Shown one piece after another: positions 18,412-25,523 of a DNA stretch of 64,000 nt. Source of the DNA: Ideonella sp. (lineage in GTDB: Bacteria > Pseudomonadota > Gammaproteobacteria > Burkholderiales > Burkholderiaceae_C); contig JABTUY010000004.1 in the NCBI GenBank assembly GCA_015075165.1, forward strand, positions 186,001 to 250,000, written 5' to 3'. The notes beneath the pieces are model-generated. The model was not told the DNA's origin. It did not search any database and saw only the letters and a list, made by a program, of their open reading frames with translations. Each line of letters opens with the position of its first letter. The first letter of the stretch is position 1. The translations under genes were made by a program, and so were the position numbers.

Positions 18412-19626
18412 TCACGGATTGGTTGGAGGCTTCTTCGGAGCTTGCGGCCCCGGTGCCGGCAGCGGTGGCTTGGTCGGCCCTGGGATCGAAGGCCCAGGCA
18501 GCGGCGGTGGCGGCGGAGCGGGCAATTGCGGGCCCTTGACTCCGGTGGGCGGCTTGGCCAGTGAGGTTCTCTCCGACACGATGATCGTCTTCGTGAGCCT
18601 GGCCGGCGCCAGCGCCGGATTGCGCTGCACGACATCGGCCTCGACCTCGTAGCGCCAGACGTGCCGCGTTTCGATCGCGTTCGCGATGCGCTCGGCCTTT
18701 GCCGGATCCTTCTTCGGTGTCCAGAGCAGCTCCAGGCCGTGGATCAGGCTCTGGGGCTGGTCGGTGAAGCCGGGCTCTCCGGGGTTGCGGATCCGCCAAC
18801 GGCTCGTCAACGGCGGATCGCCGTGCTCGACCTTCGCCGCCAGGATGTGCCTTGAGCCACCGGCGTCCGGCCGATCCTCGATCGAGAGGGCCTTGATCGG
18901 CAGCATCGGCCTGCCATCGCGATCGATGCAGCAGCGGTTGAGCGCCGTCCGCACGTTGCCCGCCTTGGCCGTCGCCGCGCGCTCCATCGGCATGGCGTCG
19001 TGCACCTGGAGGTAGAACGCGCCCATCTGCTCGGCCAGCGCCTGCGGTGGCTGGGTGAAGTCCACGCGGCGTCCCTGCGCGGCCAGGGCTGCCTCCAGCT
19101 CATCCCACCAGCGTCGGGCGTACCGCTCGCGGCCGCCACCCACAGCGCATTGCTCGGCGTGCGCGACTTCGTGCAGCAGCCAGTTCCAGTTGGTGTTCGC
19201 GCCGGCCGTGCGCAAGCGCTCCACGTACTGCTGATTGTTGAAGTAGCTCGTGAAGCAATCGGTCATCGCGTTGCCGGGCGGCTGCCGGTCGGCAAAGCCG
19301 AAGCGGTAGCTGCCGAGATTGGCCTGCGGGTAGTGCGGGCCCAGGATCGTGCGGGTGACGGCGGGCAACCCGTATCGGGCCACCCCCGCGCCCAGCTGAT
19401 CCATGTAGAGGTTGTAGGCATGGATCTTCGTCTCGCACGCCGCGACGGCGGCCCGGCAGGCGGCGTCGGTCGCCGCGCAGTTCATCGCGCAGGCCTGGAA
19501 GGCGCGGGCCGCGGTGGCGGGTGCCAACCAGCCGACGGCGCCCGCGATCGCCATCGCGCCCACGAGGAGCGCTGCGCCGCGGCGGATCGGTTCCGAGGGG
19601 GTCGTCGTTGCATTCACCGGTGTCAT
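18412..19626 (-). CDS. Exported protein with HExxH metalloprotease-like motif and Pro-rich tail
   Basis: 404 residues from the ATG at 19626, with a good AGGAGA ribosome site. The N-terminus has a hydrophobic export signal (AALLVGAMAIAGAVGWLAPA). A Cys-rich stretch (CAMNCAATDAACRAAVAAC) follows. At residues 152-159 lies HEVAHAEQ, which fits the zincin motif HExxH and also the HExxHxxQ variant of DUF4157-type domains; whether it is catalytic is not shown. The last 35 residues are dominated by proline. It is the first gene of a two-gene operon whose promoter (19677-19708) carries the SARP-type heptamers found at three other promoters of the module. Confidence 0.65.
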   Translation of the reverse strand: MTPVNATTTPSEPIRRGAALLVGAMAIAGAVGWLAPATAARAFQACAMNCAATDAACRAAVAACETKIHAYNLYMDQLGAGVARYGLPAVTRTILGPHYPQANLGSYRFGFADRQPPGNAMTDCFTSYFNNQQYVERLRTAGANTNWNWLLHEVAHAEQCAVGGGRERYARRWWDELEAALAAQGRRVDFTQPPQALAEQMGAFYLQVHDAMPMERAATAKAGNVRTALNRCCIDRDGRPMLPIKALSIEDRPDAGGSRHILAAKVEHGDPPLTSRWRIRNPGEPGFTDQPQSLIHGLELLWTPKKDPAKAERIANAIETRHVWRYEVEADVVQRNPALAPARLTKTIIVSERTSLAKPPTGVKGPQLPAPPPPPLPGPSIPGPTKPPLPAPGPQAPKKPPTNP

Positions 19627-19676
19627 GGGGCCATCTCCTGACTGGGCTTCGTGCCTCGAGCCGTCGTGTGCGGTGA

Positions 19677-19708
19677 ACCTTAGGAGCGCGGCGTTTGCCC
19701 AGCGTTTG
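19677..19708 (-). promoter_or_regulatory. SARP-type promoter P1 (reads left)
   Basis: On the minus strand: CAAACGC (19708-19702), 4 bp, CAAACGC (19697-19691), 8 bp, then TAAGGT (19682-19677) as a -10 element. Heptamers 11 bp apart with the inner one 8 bp from the -10 is the arrangement known for SARP/AfsR-activated promoters, where the repeats replace the -35. The start codon of the HExxH-protein gene lies about 50 bp further on. Identical spacing occurs at 19741-19772, 24454-24485 and 24550-24581. Confidence 0.75.
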
Positions 19709-19740
19709 TCGATCGACAGCACGCGATCGGTGCCCGCCGG

Positions 19741-19772
19741 CAAACGCTGGCCAAACGCGCCGCGCCTAACGT
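19741..19772 (+). promoter_or_regulatory. SARP-type promoter P2 (reads right)
   Basis: CAAACGC (19741-19747), 4 bp, CAAACGC (19752-19758), 8 bp, TAACGT (19767-19772). It is the mirror partner of P1, about 30 bp away, and drives the gene starting at 19841, about 68 bp downstream of the -10. The heptamers are exact matches to those of the other three promoters, while the flanking bases differ. This suggests selection on the heptamers rather than a recent copy of the whole region. Confidence 0.75.
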
Positions 19773-19840
19773 TGGCATTGCGGCATGTATCGCCGCACGC
19801 AGCCCGAGCGAAGCGGGCATGACATCAGAGGAGTGCGGCC

Positions 19841-21034
19841 ATGACGACGCCTGAACACACCTTCGACCAAGGCTCGCGCGAGCAGCGTGCGCACTGGTCA
19901 GTGGAAGAACTGACGTCGGGCGGACGAACGCTGCAGCGGACGACGCGTCTGCGAATCGCGTGGCTGGCAAGTGCTGCGGCGGCACTGTTCGCCGGCAGCA
20001 CGGCAGCCCAGCTGCCCGCCAAGCCGTTGGGCAAGCTGAAGATCGCACCGGCCGACTCGTTCACGGTCACCGCCAAGGCGGGTGAGGGGGGAAAGATCGT
20101 GCCGAGCGGCACGCTCAACGTCCGGGCTGGAGCGACGCAGCAGTTCGCGATCACCCCGAACAGCGGCTGGAAGGTGCTGAGCATCACCGGCTGCGGTGGC
20201 AAGGATGATGTCGTCCATATCCCCGGCGGGCAACCTACCTACACCACCGGGCGCGTGGTCGGACCCTGCAACGTGCTCGCCTCGTTCGTGCGCCTGGCTC
20301 CGAGGCCGACCTCGTTCAAGATCAACAACGGTGCGGCGCAGACGCTCACGCGGTCGGTGACCGTCTCCTACACGGTTGCCACCGAACCCACCCACCCCGC
20401 ACCCACGAGCTACATGCTGAGCATGCGAGCCGACTTCCTGGGGGCCGAGTGGAAGCCGATCACTGGCACAAGCGCCGGAATCGGCTATGAGTTGCAGCCA
20501 GGGCCAGGAACCAAGACGCTGTACTTCCGGCTTCGCAGTGGCCCCTGGATGTCGGAGGTGCTCAGCGACTCGATCGATCTGGCACAGCGCCAGACCTACA
20601 CGGTGACGGGGCGCGAGTTCTACGACGCGGCTCAGCAGGCGGGCTTCGGCACGCGCTGGACTTACCAAGCTCAGGGCGTCGACTGCTTGCTCATTCCGGG
20701 CCCGGCCGACGGCGTTGAGGCCGACGTAGTGGTTGCACGCGCCAGCGCACCCACCGGAGGAGACGGGACTCTGAAGTGTCGATTCGACTTCTTCGCGGGA
20801 GCGGTTCTGCGCAACGATTTCTTGTTCAGCGACATCCGCGAAAGTACCGGAACAGCGGAATGCTTCACATTCCGAAAAGGGGGCCCCACGCCGGGAGGCG
20901 CCTCGGTGAACTACAAGGTCGAGCTCAACCGCCACGTGGGCGCCGAGTGCCAGTACCGCCTGGTGGCCGTGATTCTCGAAGGCCCTGCGAATCGGAACTG
21001 GCGCGAGGCATTCGGACCCCAGACCAAACCTTGA
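19841..21034 (+). CDS. Exported protein with bacterial repeat (InlB B-repeat-like) domain
   Basis: 397 residues from the ATG at 19841, with an AGAGGAG ribosome site. The N-terminus has an unusually long charged region before the hydrophobic segment (about residues 40-57), then AAQ. Residues about 72-125 (VTAKAGEGGKIVPSG ... FAITPNSGWKVLSITGC) resemble the divergent InlB B-repeat/Flg_new type of surface domain. The rest is beta-rich with paired cysteines and no recognised family. It is monocistronic, under promoter P2, and ends 18 bp from the convergent CARDB-protein gene. A surface or secreted adhesin-like role is plausible but unproven. Confidence 0.65.
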   Translation: MTTPEHTFDQGSREQRAHWSVEELTSGGRTLQRTTRLRIAWLASAAAALFAGSTAAQLPAKPLGKLKIAPADSFTVTAKAGEGGKIVPSGTLNVRAGATQQFAITPNSGWKVLSITGCGGKDDVVHIPGGQPTYTTGRVVGPCNVLASFVRLAPRPTSFKINNGAAQTLTRSVTVSYTVATEPTHPAPTSYMLSMRADFLGAEWKPITGTSAGIGYELQPGPGTKTLYFRLRSGPWMSEVLSDSIDLAQRQTYTVTGREFYDAAQQAGFGTRWTYQAQGVDCLLIPGPADGVEADVVVARASAPTGGDGTLKCRFDFFAGAVLRNDFLFSDIRESTGTAECFTFRKGGPTPGGASVNYKVELNRHVGAECQYRLVAVILEGPANRNWREAFGPQTKP

Positions 21035-21053
21035 GGCACGCACGCCGCCACGC

Positions 21054-22484
21054 CTACAGTGCGTGGTTGGTCGTGATCTGGTTGTTCTGCTCGTTGCGCT
21101 CCGGCACCACGTTGTCGGGATCCACCGTGGCCTGCACCTGAACGCTGTTCTGCCCCGCGACTGCCTCGACATAGAGCGTGAACTCGCGCGTCACGCCGGC
21201 GGCGAGCGCCCCGACGGGGCAGGTCTGGTTGTTGGCGCCGAAACTGCAGTTCTGGGCATGATCCTCCGGAGTTGACCACGCCATGCACACACACGAGAAC
21301 AGTCCGGCCGAGAGGTAGGCGTTGGCACCGCAGGCGCCGCTGCGGCCGATCTGCAGCCGCGATGTCCGCGTGGTGGTTCCCGACCCTCGGTTGCTCACGC
21401 GATAGACCAGTTCCACCGTGCGGCGGTCGTTGCAGCTGAACACCCTCGAACGGGCAAGCTCCACCTGCAGATCGACGCTCGGATTGACGGTCGTGACCAG
21501 GCTGGCGGTGTTGTTGCGGTCGTTGCGCTCCGAGCGGCCGAGCGGTCGCAGCCCGGCGAGCGAGGCGCCGGTAACGGGCACGCCGATGCGCCGCGCGCTC
21601 GCAGTCGGCAGGCTGATCTGCAGCTTCGCGCTCGCCTGCGCGAGCAGGCGGTCGCCGCCTTCGAGCAGCGGGTTCGTCCGGCCCCAGATCTGCACGCGTC
21701 GTGAGCCACCGGCCGGCACCGACGACGTGCGGCAGGTGAACTTGCCCTGCGCGTTGGGCAGCCCGCACCCGCCGTCGAACTGGTTGTTGGCGAAGCGGCT
21801 GAAGCTCAGCTGGCCGGCCGGGATGCTGACGTCGAGCACCGCGTCGCCCGAGGCGCGATCGCCGATGTTGCGCAAGGTCAGCTCGAACATCAGGTCAGCG
21901 CCAGGCACGGCGGTGGTGGAGGAACCGGCCCAGCTCGGCTTCAGGTCGGGCAGGGCCGCGACGACGGTCGAGATCGACGCCGCGTTGTTGGCGGTTCGGC
22001 CCTGTTCGCGCGCCAGGTCGTTCGGATTGACGGCGGCCTTGACGGCGAACGTCTGCTGGTCGCCCGTGATCGTCTGCGGCGCCGCTGCCGACAACGATAG
22101 CGAGCGCGACTGGCCGCTCGGCAGCACCCCGCTCGTGCAGTTGAAGAAGTTCGACGCACCGGCGCTGCCGGCCGTGCAGGTGAACCCCGATCCGCTGGCG
22201 GCCGCCGCCGTGAAGCCCGTGGGCAGCTCGAGGCGCACGTGCACGGGCGAGGATTGCGCGCTGCCGATGTTGTGCGCGGTCGCCGCGTAGCGCACCGGTT
22301 CGCCCGTGAGCGCCGGGTTGGGCGTGGTCTGCGTCAGCGTGATCGCGAGGTCGGACTGGGCGCGTGCCATTCCCGGCAGCAGCGCCATCGCCGCGGCGAA
22401 CAGCACTGCGGCAGCGCCACCGCCGGCCGTGCGCGAGATTGCGTCGGCAAGAGACTGCGAGCGATGAAGGAGTTGGGCGATCAT
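21054..22484 (-). CDS. Secreted protein with CARDB/DUF11-like repeats
   Basis: 476 residues. A signal peptide ends near GMARAQ. The mature protein consists of three beta-sandwich repeats of CARDB/DUF11 type. Each starts with a DLxxxL-like strand (DLAITLTQ, DLKPSW, DLQVELA) and the repeats close with a V.P.N......N..A segment (for example PERNEQNN near the C-terminus). Such domains serve in surface display or cell adhesion. It is the third gene of the operon from promoter P3, 65 bp behind the lipoprotein gene. The ATG at 22484 has only a weak ribosome site. Convergent with the gene ending at 21034. Confidence 0.7.
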   Translation of the reverse strand: MIAQLLHRSQSLADAISRTAGGGAAAVLFAAAMALLPGMARAQSDLAITLTQTTPNPALTGEPVRYAATAHNIGSAQSSPVHVRLELPTGFTAAAASGSGFTCTAGSAGASNFFNCTSGVLPSGQSRSLSLSAAAPQTITGDQQTFAVKAAVNPNDLAREQGRTANNAASISTVVAALPDLKPSWAGSSTTAVPGADLMFELTLRNIGDRASGDAVLDVSIPAGQLSFSRFANNQFDGGCGLPNAQGKFTCRTSSVPAGGSRRVQIWGRTNPLLEGGDRLLAQASAKLQISLPTASARRIGVPVTGASLAGLRPLGRSERNDRNNTASLVTTVNPSVDLQVELARSRVFSCNDRRTVELVYRVSNRGSGTTTRTSRLQIGRSGACGANAYLSAGLFSCVCMAWSTPEDHAQNCSFGANNQTCPVGALAAGVTREFTLYVEAVAGQNSVQVQATVDPDNVVPERNEQNNQITTNHAL

Positions 22485-22549
22485 GATGTACTGCGTGGTT
22501 GTTCGCGCCGCGGTGGGCTGCGTGTGCGCTGCGGTTGTCACCGTCGGTC

Positions 22550-24196
22550 TCACGGTTGATTGCGCGTCACGGTCGAACGGCCGACGTGCGTGCCCAGGCA
22601 ACTCGTGCCGCTGAAGCTCGCGACGATGCTGTTGCCGTCGGCCGATACGTCGGCCTGGCCGACGTAGGTGCCGCTGCACGGGGTCGACTGCGAGAGCGTG
22701 TAGTTCAAGAGCTGGCCGCGGCTGAGCGTGGCCGAGACGGTGCCGCCGGCGCCGGCCGAGTAGCTGCCCGAGATCGCGTTCTGGTTCTGGTTCAGCGTCA
22801 GCGTCACCGGGCCCCGGAACTCGGCCACGCTGCCGTCGGGGTTGGTGCGCCGGTCGTGCATCTCGCCGCTCCACACCCCGCTCAGATCGAGCGCGCGCCG
22901 CTGGATCGCGACGTTGCTGCACACCGGAGTGACCTGCGTCGAGTCGGGCGCGACCAGGCAGGCCTTGCCGGTGACCTCGAGCGGCCCGTTGCCGCTGGCG
23001 GTGATCACCGTCGTGTAGTGGCCCTGCGCACTGGTGAAGCCGCTGGGGTTCTGCAGCGTGGCGTTGCTGGCGGCCAGTTCGACCCGGAACGGCATCTGCT
23101 GCGCCACCGGGTCGAGCCCGAACTGCAGCGCGGGATTCAGGTCGAGCGAGTAGGGGAAGCCCGCGCTCAGCGGATCGTCGAGCGCGAACGACTCCAGCAC
23201 CGGCTTGGCGCACAGCCCAGCCAGCACCGAGTCGAGGTCGAGCTGGTTGGCGGCACTGGCGACGCCGCGGGTTTCGGCTATGAGCTGCCAGAACAGCACG
23301 TTCATCAGCGCGCCCAGGCTGCGCTGCGCCGCGCACACCGCGTTGTTGCCCGCGATCGCGCTGCGCAACTGCGGCGCCAGCGCATCGGCTGCCGCCTGCC
23401 GCAGCGGGTCGATCGCCTGCGCGCAGGTGGGCGAGCCGCTGAGCACCTCGCAGGTACCCATCGATGACAACGTGTCCTCCCAGAGGAACAGATCGCTCAC
23501 CGCGCGGTGCAGTTCGGCATCGTTGGCGGCCCGCGGGATCTGCGGCAGCAGGGCGGCCTGGAACCAGCTCACGAAGAGGTTCAACTCGGCGCGCGCATCG
23601 CGCTGCGGCCGGGCATTCAACGCCGCGAGCTGCGCCACGAAGGCCGCCGAGCCGCCCTGCGCGACCGCATCGACCAGCGCCGCCAGGTTCTGCGTGGTGC
23701 CGAATCCCACCGCGGCGCCGCTGAAGTGAGAAACCAGCATCGTCCACGCGTCGCCATCGCGGCGCGAAACGGTGGGCGCGAAGGCCGCCGCGTCGCCCTC
23801 GTAGCCGAGCGCGATCGCCAGCTGCCCGGCCGGCGGCGCGGTGGCGGCGCGGATCGTCAGCGTGGCCGGCACGTCGAGCACCAGGCCGGCGGGCTGCAGG
23901 TCGACCGCAGCGGCCAGGCCGCCTTCGAGCGCGAGGCCGCGGATCGCGCTCACCGGCGTCAGCGTGATGACTCTGGGCTCGGCCAGCGCCAGCGGCGGCA
24001 CGCTCAGCGTGTAGACGACGCCGCTGCTCGAGGTGGCGCTCACCGTGCCGCCTTGCGAGCCGATGGTGGCACTGGCGGCGCGCGCGGGTTCGGTGCTCAG
24101 CCGCGCGCCCGGCGGCTCGTCGGTGTCGGCCCCGCCGCCACAGGCCACCAGCAGCACCGCCAAGGCCCCGATGCGCAGGCGATCGATGAGTTTCAT
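22550..24196 (-). CDS. Putative surface lipoprotein of unknown function
   Basis: 548 residues. Lipobox LLVACGGG with Cys19, so it is probably lipid-anchored. Residues about 40-160 are beta-rich and resemble a ZU5-like segment (TIGSQGGTVSATSSSGVVYTL followed by PPLALAEPRVITLTPV). The middle is helical. The C-terminus (about 430-548) looks like a small beta-barrel domain ending in SFSGTSCLGTHVG. The ATG at 24196 overlaps the TGA of the 77-aa gene (ATGA) and has an AAGGGAG ribosome site. It is the second gene of the P3 operon. The domain assignment is tentative. Confidence 0.65.
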   Translation of the reverse strand: MKLIDRLRIGALAVLLVACGGGADTDEPPGARLSTEPARAASATIGSQGGTVSATSSSGVVYTLSVPPLALAEPRVITLTPVSAIRGLALEGGLAAAVDLQPAGLVLDVPATLTIRAATAPPAGQLAIALGYEGDAAAFAPTVSRRDGDAWTMLVSHFSGAAVGFGTTQNLAALVDAVAQGGSAAFVAQLAALNARPQRDARAELNLFVSWFQAALLPQIPRAANDAELHRAVSDLFLWEDTLSSMGTCEVLSGSPTCAQAIDPLRQAAADALAPQLRSAIAGNNAVCAAQRSLGALMNVLFWQLIAETRGVASAANQLDLDSVLAGLCAKPVLESFALDDPLSAGFPYSLDLNPALQFGLDPVAQQMPFRVELAASNATLQNPSGFTSAQGHYTTVITASGNGPLEVTGKACLVAPDSTQVTPVCSNVAIQRRALDLSGVWSGEMHDRRTNPDGSVAEFRGPVTLTLNQNQNAISGSYSAGAGGTVSATLSRGQLLNYTLSQSTPCSGTYVGQADVSADGNSIVASFSGTSCLGTHVGRSTVTRNQP

Positions 24197-24426
24197 GGTC
24201 GACGCTCCCTTGTCGTGTTGCCGGGTTCGGCGTTGCCGTCGGCGGTGAGCCCCACGGCCGACGAAGCGGTGGCTGCACCGGCCGTGCTCGCGGCACGCAA
24301 GTACTCGCCGAGCTGCTGCGGCTCGACGAACAGCCACACCTCGTCCTGGCCGACGGGCCGCACCGAAGCGCGGAACTGGCCCAAATGCTGCCAGACGCGC
24401 ACGAGAAACACCTGCACTTCACCCAT
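24193..24426 (-). CDS. Small 77-residue protein, first gene of the P3 operon
   Basis: The ATG at 24426 gives MGEVQVFLVRVWQHLGQFRA and, further on, VWLFVEPQQLGEYLR, a compact, apparently cytoplasmic fold with no signal peptide, then a low-complexity tail. A GGAG site precedes the ATG. Its start lies about 28 bp downstream of the P3 -10 element, and its stop overlaps the start of the lipoprotein gene. It is the only evidently non-exported product in the regulon, so an accessory or regulatory role is possible. An open frame extends upstream to 24552, but that part is the divergent promoter region and is rejected. Confidence 0.6.
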   Translation of the reverse strand: MGEVQVFLVRVWQHLGQFRASVRPVGQDEVWLFVEPQQLGEYLRAASTAGAATASSAVGLTADGNAEPGNTTRERRP

Positions 24427-24453
24427 TGCCGGCTCCACAGCCGATGCAGGTGC

Positions 24454-24485
24454 ACCGTAGCCGCGGGGCGTTTGTCGAGCGTTTG
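24454..24485 (-). promoter_or_regulatory. SARP-type promoter P3 (reads left)
   Basis: On the minus strand: CAAACGC (24485-24479), 4 bp, CAAACGC (24474-24468), 8 bp, TACGGT (24459-24454). Here the match extends to two copies of CGACAAACGC at an 11-bp period. It serves the operon 24426-21054 (77-aa protein, lipoprotein, CARDB protein). The predicted leader is only about 20 nt. Confidence 0.75.
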
Positions 24486-24549
24486 TCGTCGCGACGCGCT
24501 CGCGCACGAACCGTCCCGCGCGTGGCCTTCGGATCGCCGGCGGCGTCGA

Positions 24550-24581
24550 CAAACGCTCGACAAACGCCTGCCGTCTAGCGT
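24550..24581 (+). promoter_or_regulatory. SARP-type promoter P4 (reads right)
   Basis: CAAACGC (24550-24556), 4 bp, CAAACGC (24561-24567), 8 bp, TAGCGT (24576-24581). It forms an inverted mirror of P3, with CGACAAACGC again extended at an 11-bp period. It serves the operon 24653-28956, which includes the secretin gene. The same heptamers, the same 4-bp and 8-bp spacings and a TANNNT hexamer occur at all four module promoters. Confidence 0.75.
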
Positions 24582-24652
24582 TGCGTCACCGTGATGGAGG
24601 CCAAGCGTGCTTCCCGGAACAGTGGTTCGATGGACTGGACGAAGGAGCCAAC

Positions 24653-25501
24653 ATGAAGCGAACTCTCAGGATCGCTGCCAGCGCCACCGCAGCGCTGCTG
24701 GGCGTCGCACCCGTACACGCGAGCGAACGCGACGGCGTGTCGTGCCCGGCCGGCGCCGACGCAAGCGTTCAGCAAGGCGTGCTCAGGTGCAGGGTCACGC
24801 TCGAACACACCCGCGCGTCGATGTGCCCGCGGGTGGACTACCCGAACTACACGCAGATCGAGATTCGGGGTGTGGATCAGTGCAAGCCGCAGGTCGTGCC
24901 GCTGCGAGGCAAGGCCTCGGTCGACTCCGCGATGACGCCACTGCCGGTGGAGACTCGTGTGGCGAGTTTGAACCGGCCCGTGTCCGACCCCGCCGTGATC
25001 AGCGCGTTGGGCGTCCTGGCCACCGTCCCGCCTGCAGACTCGGCTTATCAACGCCGCGTCGACCAGGTCAGCCAGGACCGGTTCGTCGCCATCCAAGTCG
25101 TCTACGTCTGGCCCAAGGGCATGCCGCTGCCATCGACCGTGGGCCACGATCCGAAGAACGGCGTGGCCTGCCCTTCGGGGTTCGACGCCACCGTCGTCGG
25201 CGGCCGCGGATTGCGCTGCAGCGACACCGTGGTCCACAAGGCCGGCTGCGACAGCGTCAACCCGCTCAACCCGCTGTCGCCGTGGATCGTCGAGCGCCGG
25301 ACCGGCCGCGACCTGTGCGTGAGCAAAGATCTCACCGGCAATCGTGTCACGGGCCAATACACGATCCCGGTGAACGCCGGCTACGTGGGCGCCATGGGCA
25401 ATCCAGCGCAGCACGGTTGGGCGCTCGACACCGACCGCAGCGGCAACGTGGACTACTGGGTCAAGAACGGCACGGTCTACAAGTACCCGGTCGCCCGCTG
25501 A
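24653..25501 (+). CDS. Secreted Cys-containing protein of unknown function
   Basis: 282 residues starting MKRTLRIAAS, with an AAGGAG ribosome site. A signal peptide ends near PVHAS. The mature protein has two similar segments: SCPAGADASVQQGVLRC (about residue 30) and ACPSGFDATVVGGRGLRC (about residue 173). It is therefore an internal duplication of a small domain with a CPxGxDAxV...G.LRC core. No enzyme motif. It is the first gene of the P4 operon, 22 bp before the secretin gene, and is a good candidate substrate or partner of that secretin. Confidence 0.65.
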   Translation: MKRTLRIAASATAALLGVAPVHASERDGVSCPAGADASVQQGVLRCRVTLEHTRASMCPRVDYPNYTQIEIRGVDQCKPQVVPLRGKASVDSAMTPLPVETRVASLNRPVSDPAVISALGVLATVPPADSAYQRRVDQVSQDRFVAIQVVYVWPKGMPLPSTVGHDPKNGVACPSGFDATVVGGRGLRCSDTVVHKAGCDSVNPLNPLSPWIVERRTGRDLCVSKDLTGNRVTGQYTIPVNAGYVGAMGNPAQHGWALDTDRSGNVDYWVKNGTVYKYPVAR

Positions 25502-25523
25502 TCCAACGTCGGAGGAAGAAGCA

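Noticed and set aside
19691-19758. CAAACGC repeats considered as OmpR/PhoB-type response-regulator boxes
   Set aside because: An 11-bp period also suits OmpR-family regulators, but no response-regulator gene is in the module. The 8-bp distance to the -10 and the flanking BTAD-containing regulators fit the SARP model better. Not fully excluded.
24427-24552. N-terminal extension of the 77-aa protein through the promoter region
   Set aside because: The extension would be encoded by the P3/P4 operators and lacks a ribosome site; the ATG at 24426 has GGAG and fits the operon.
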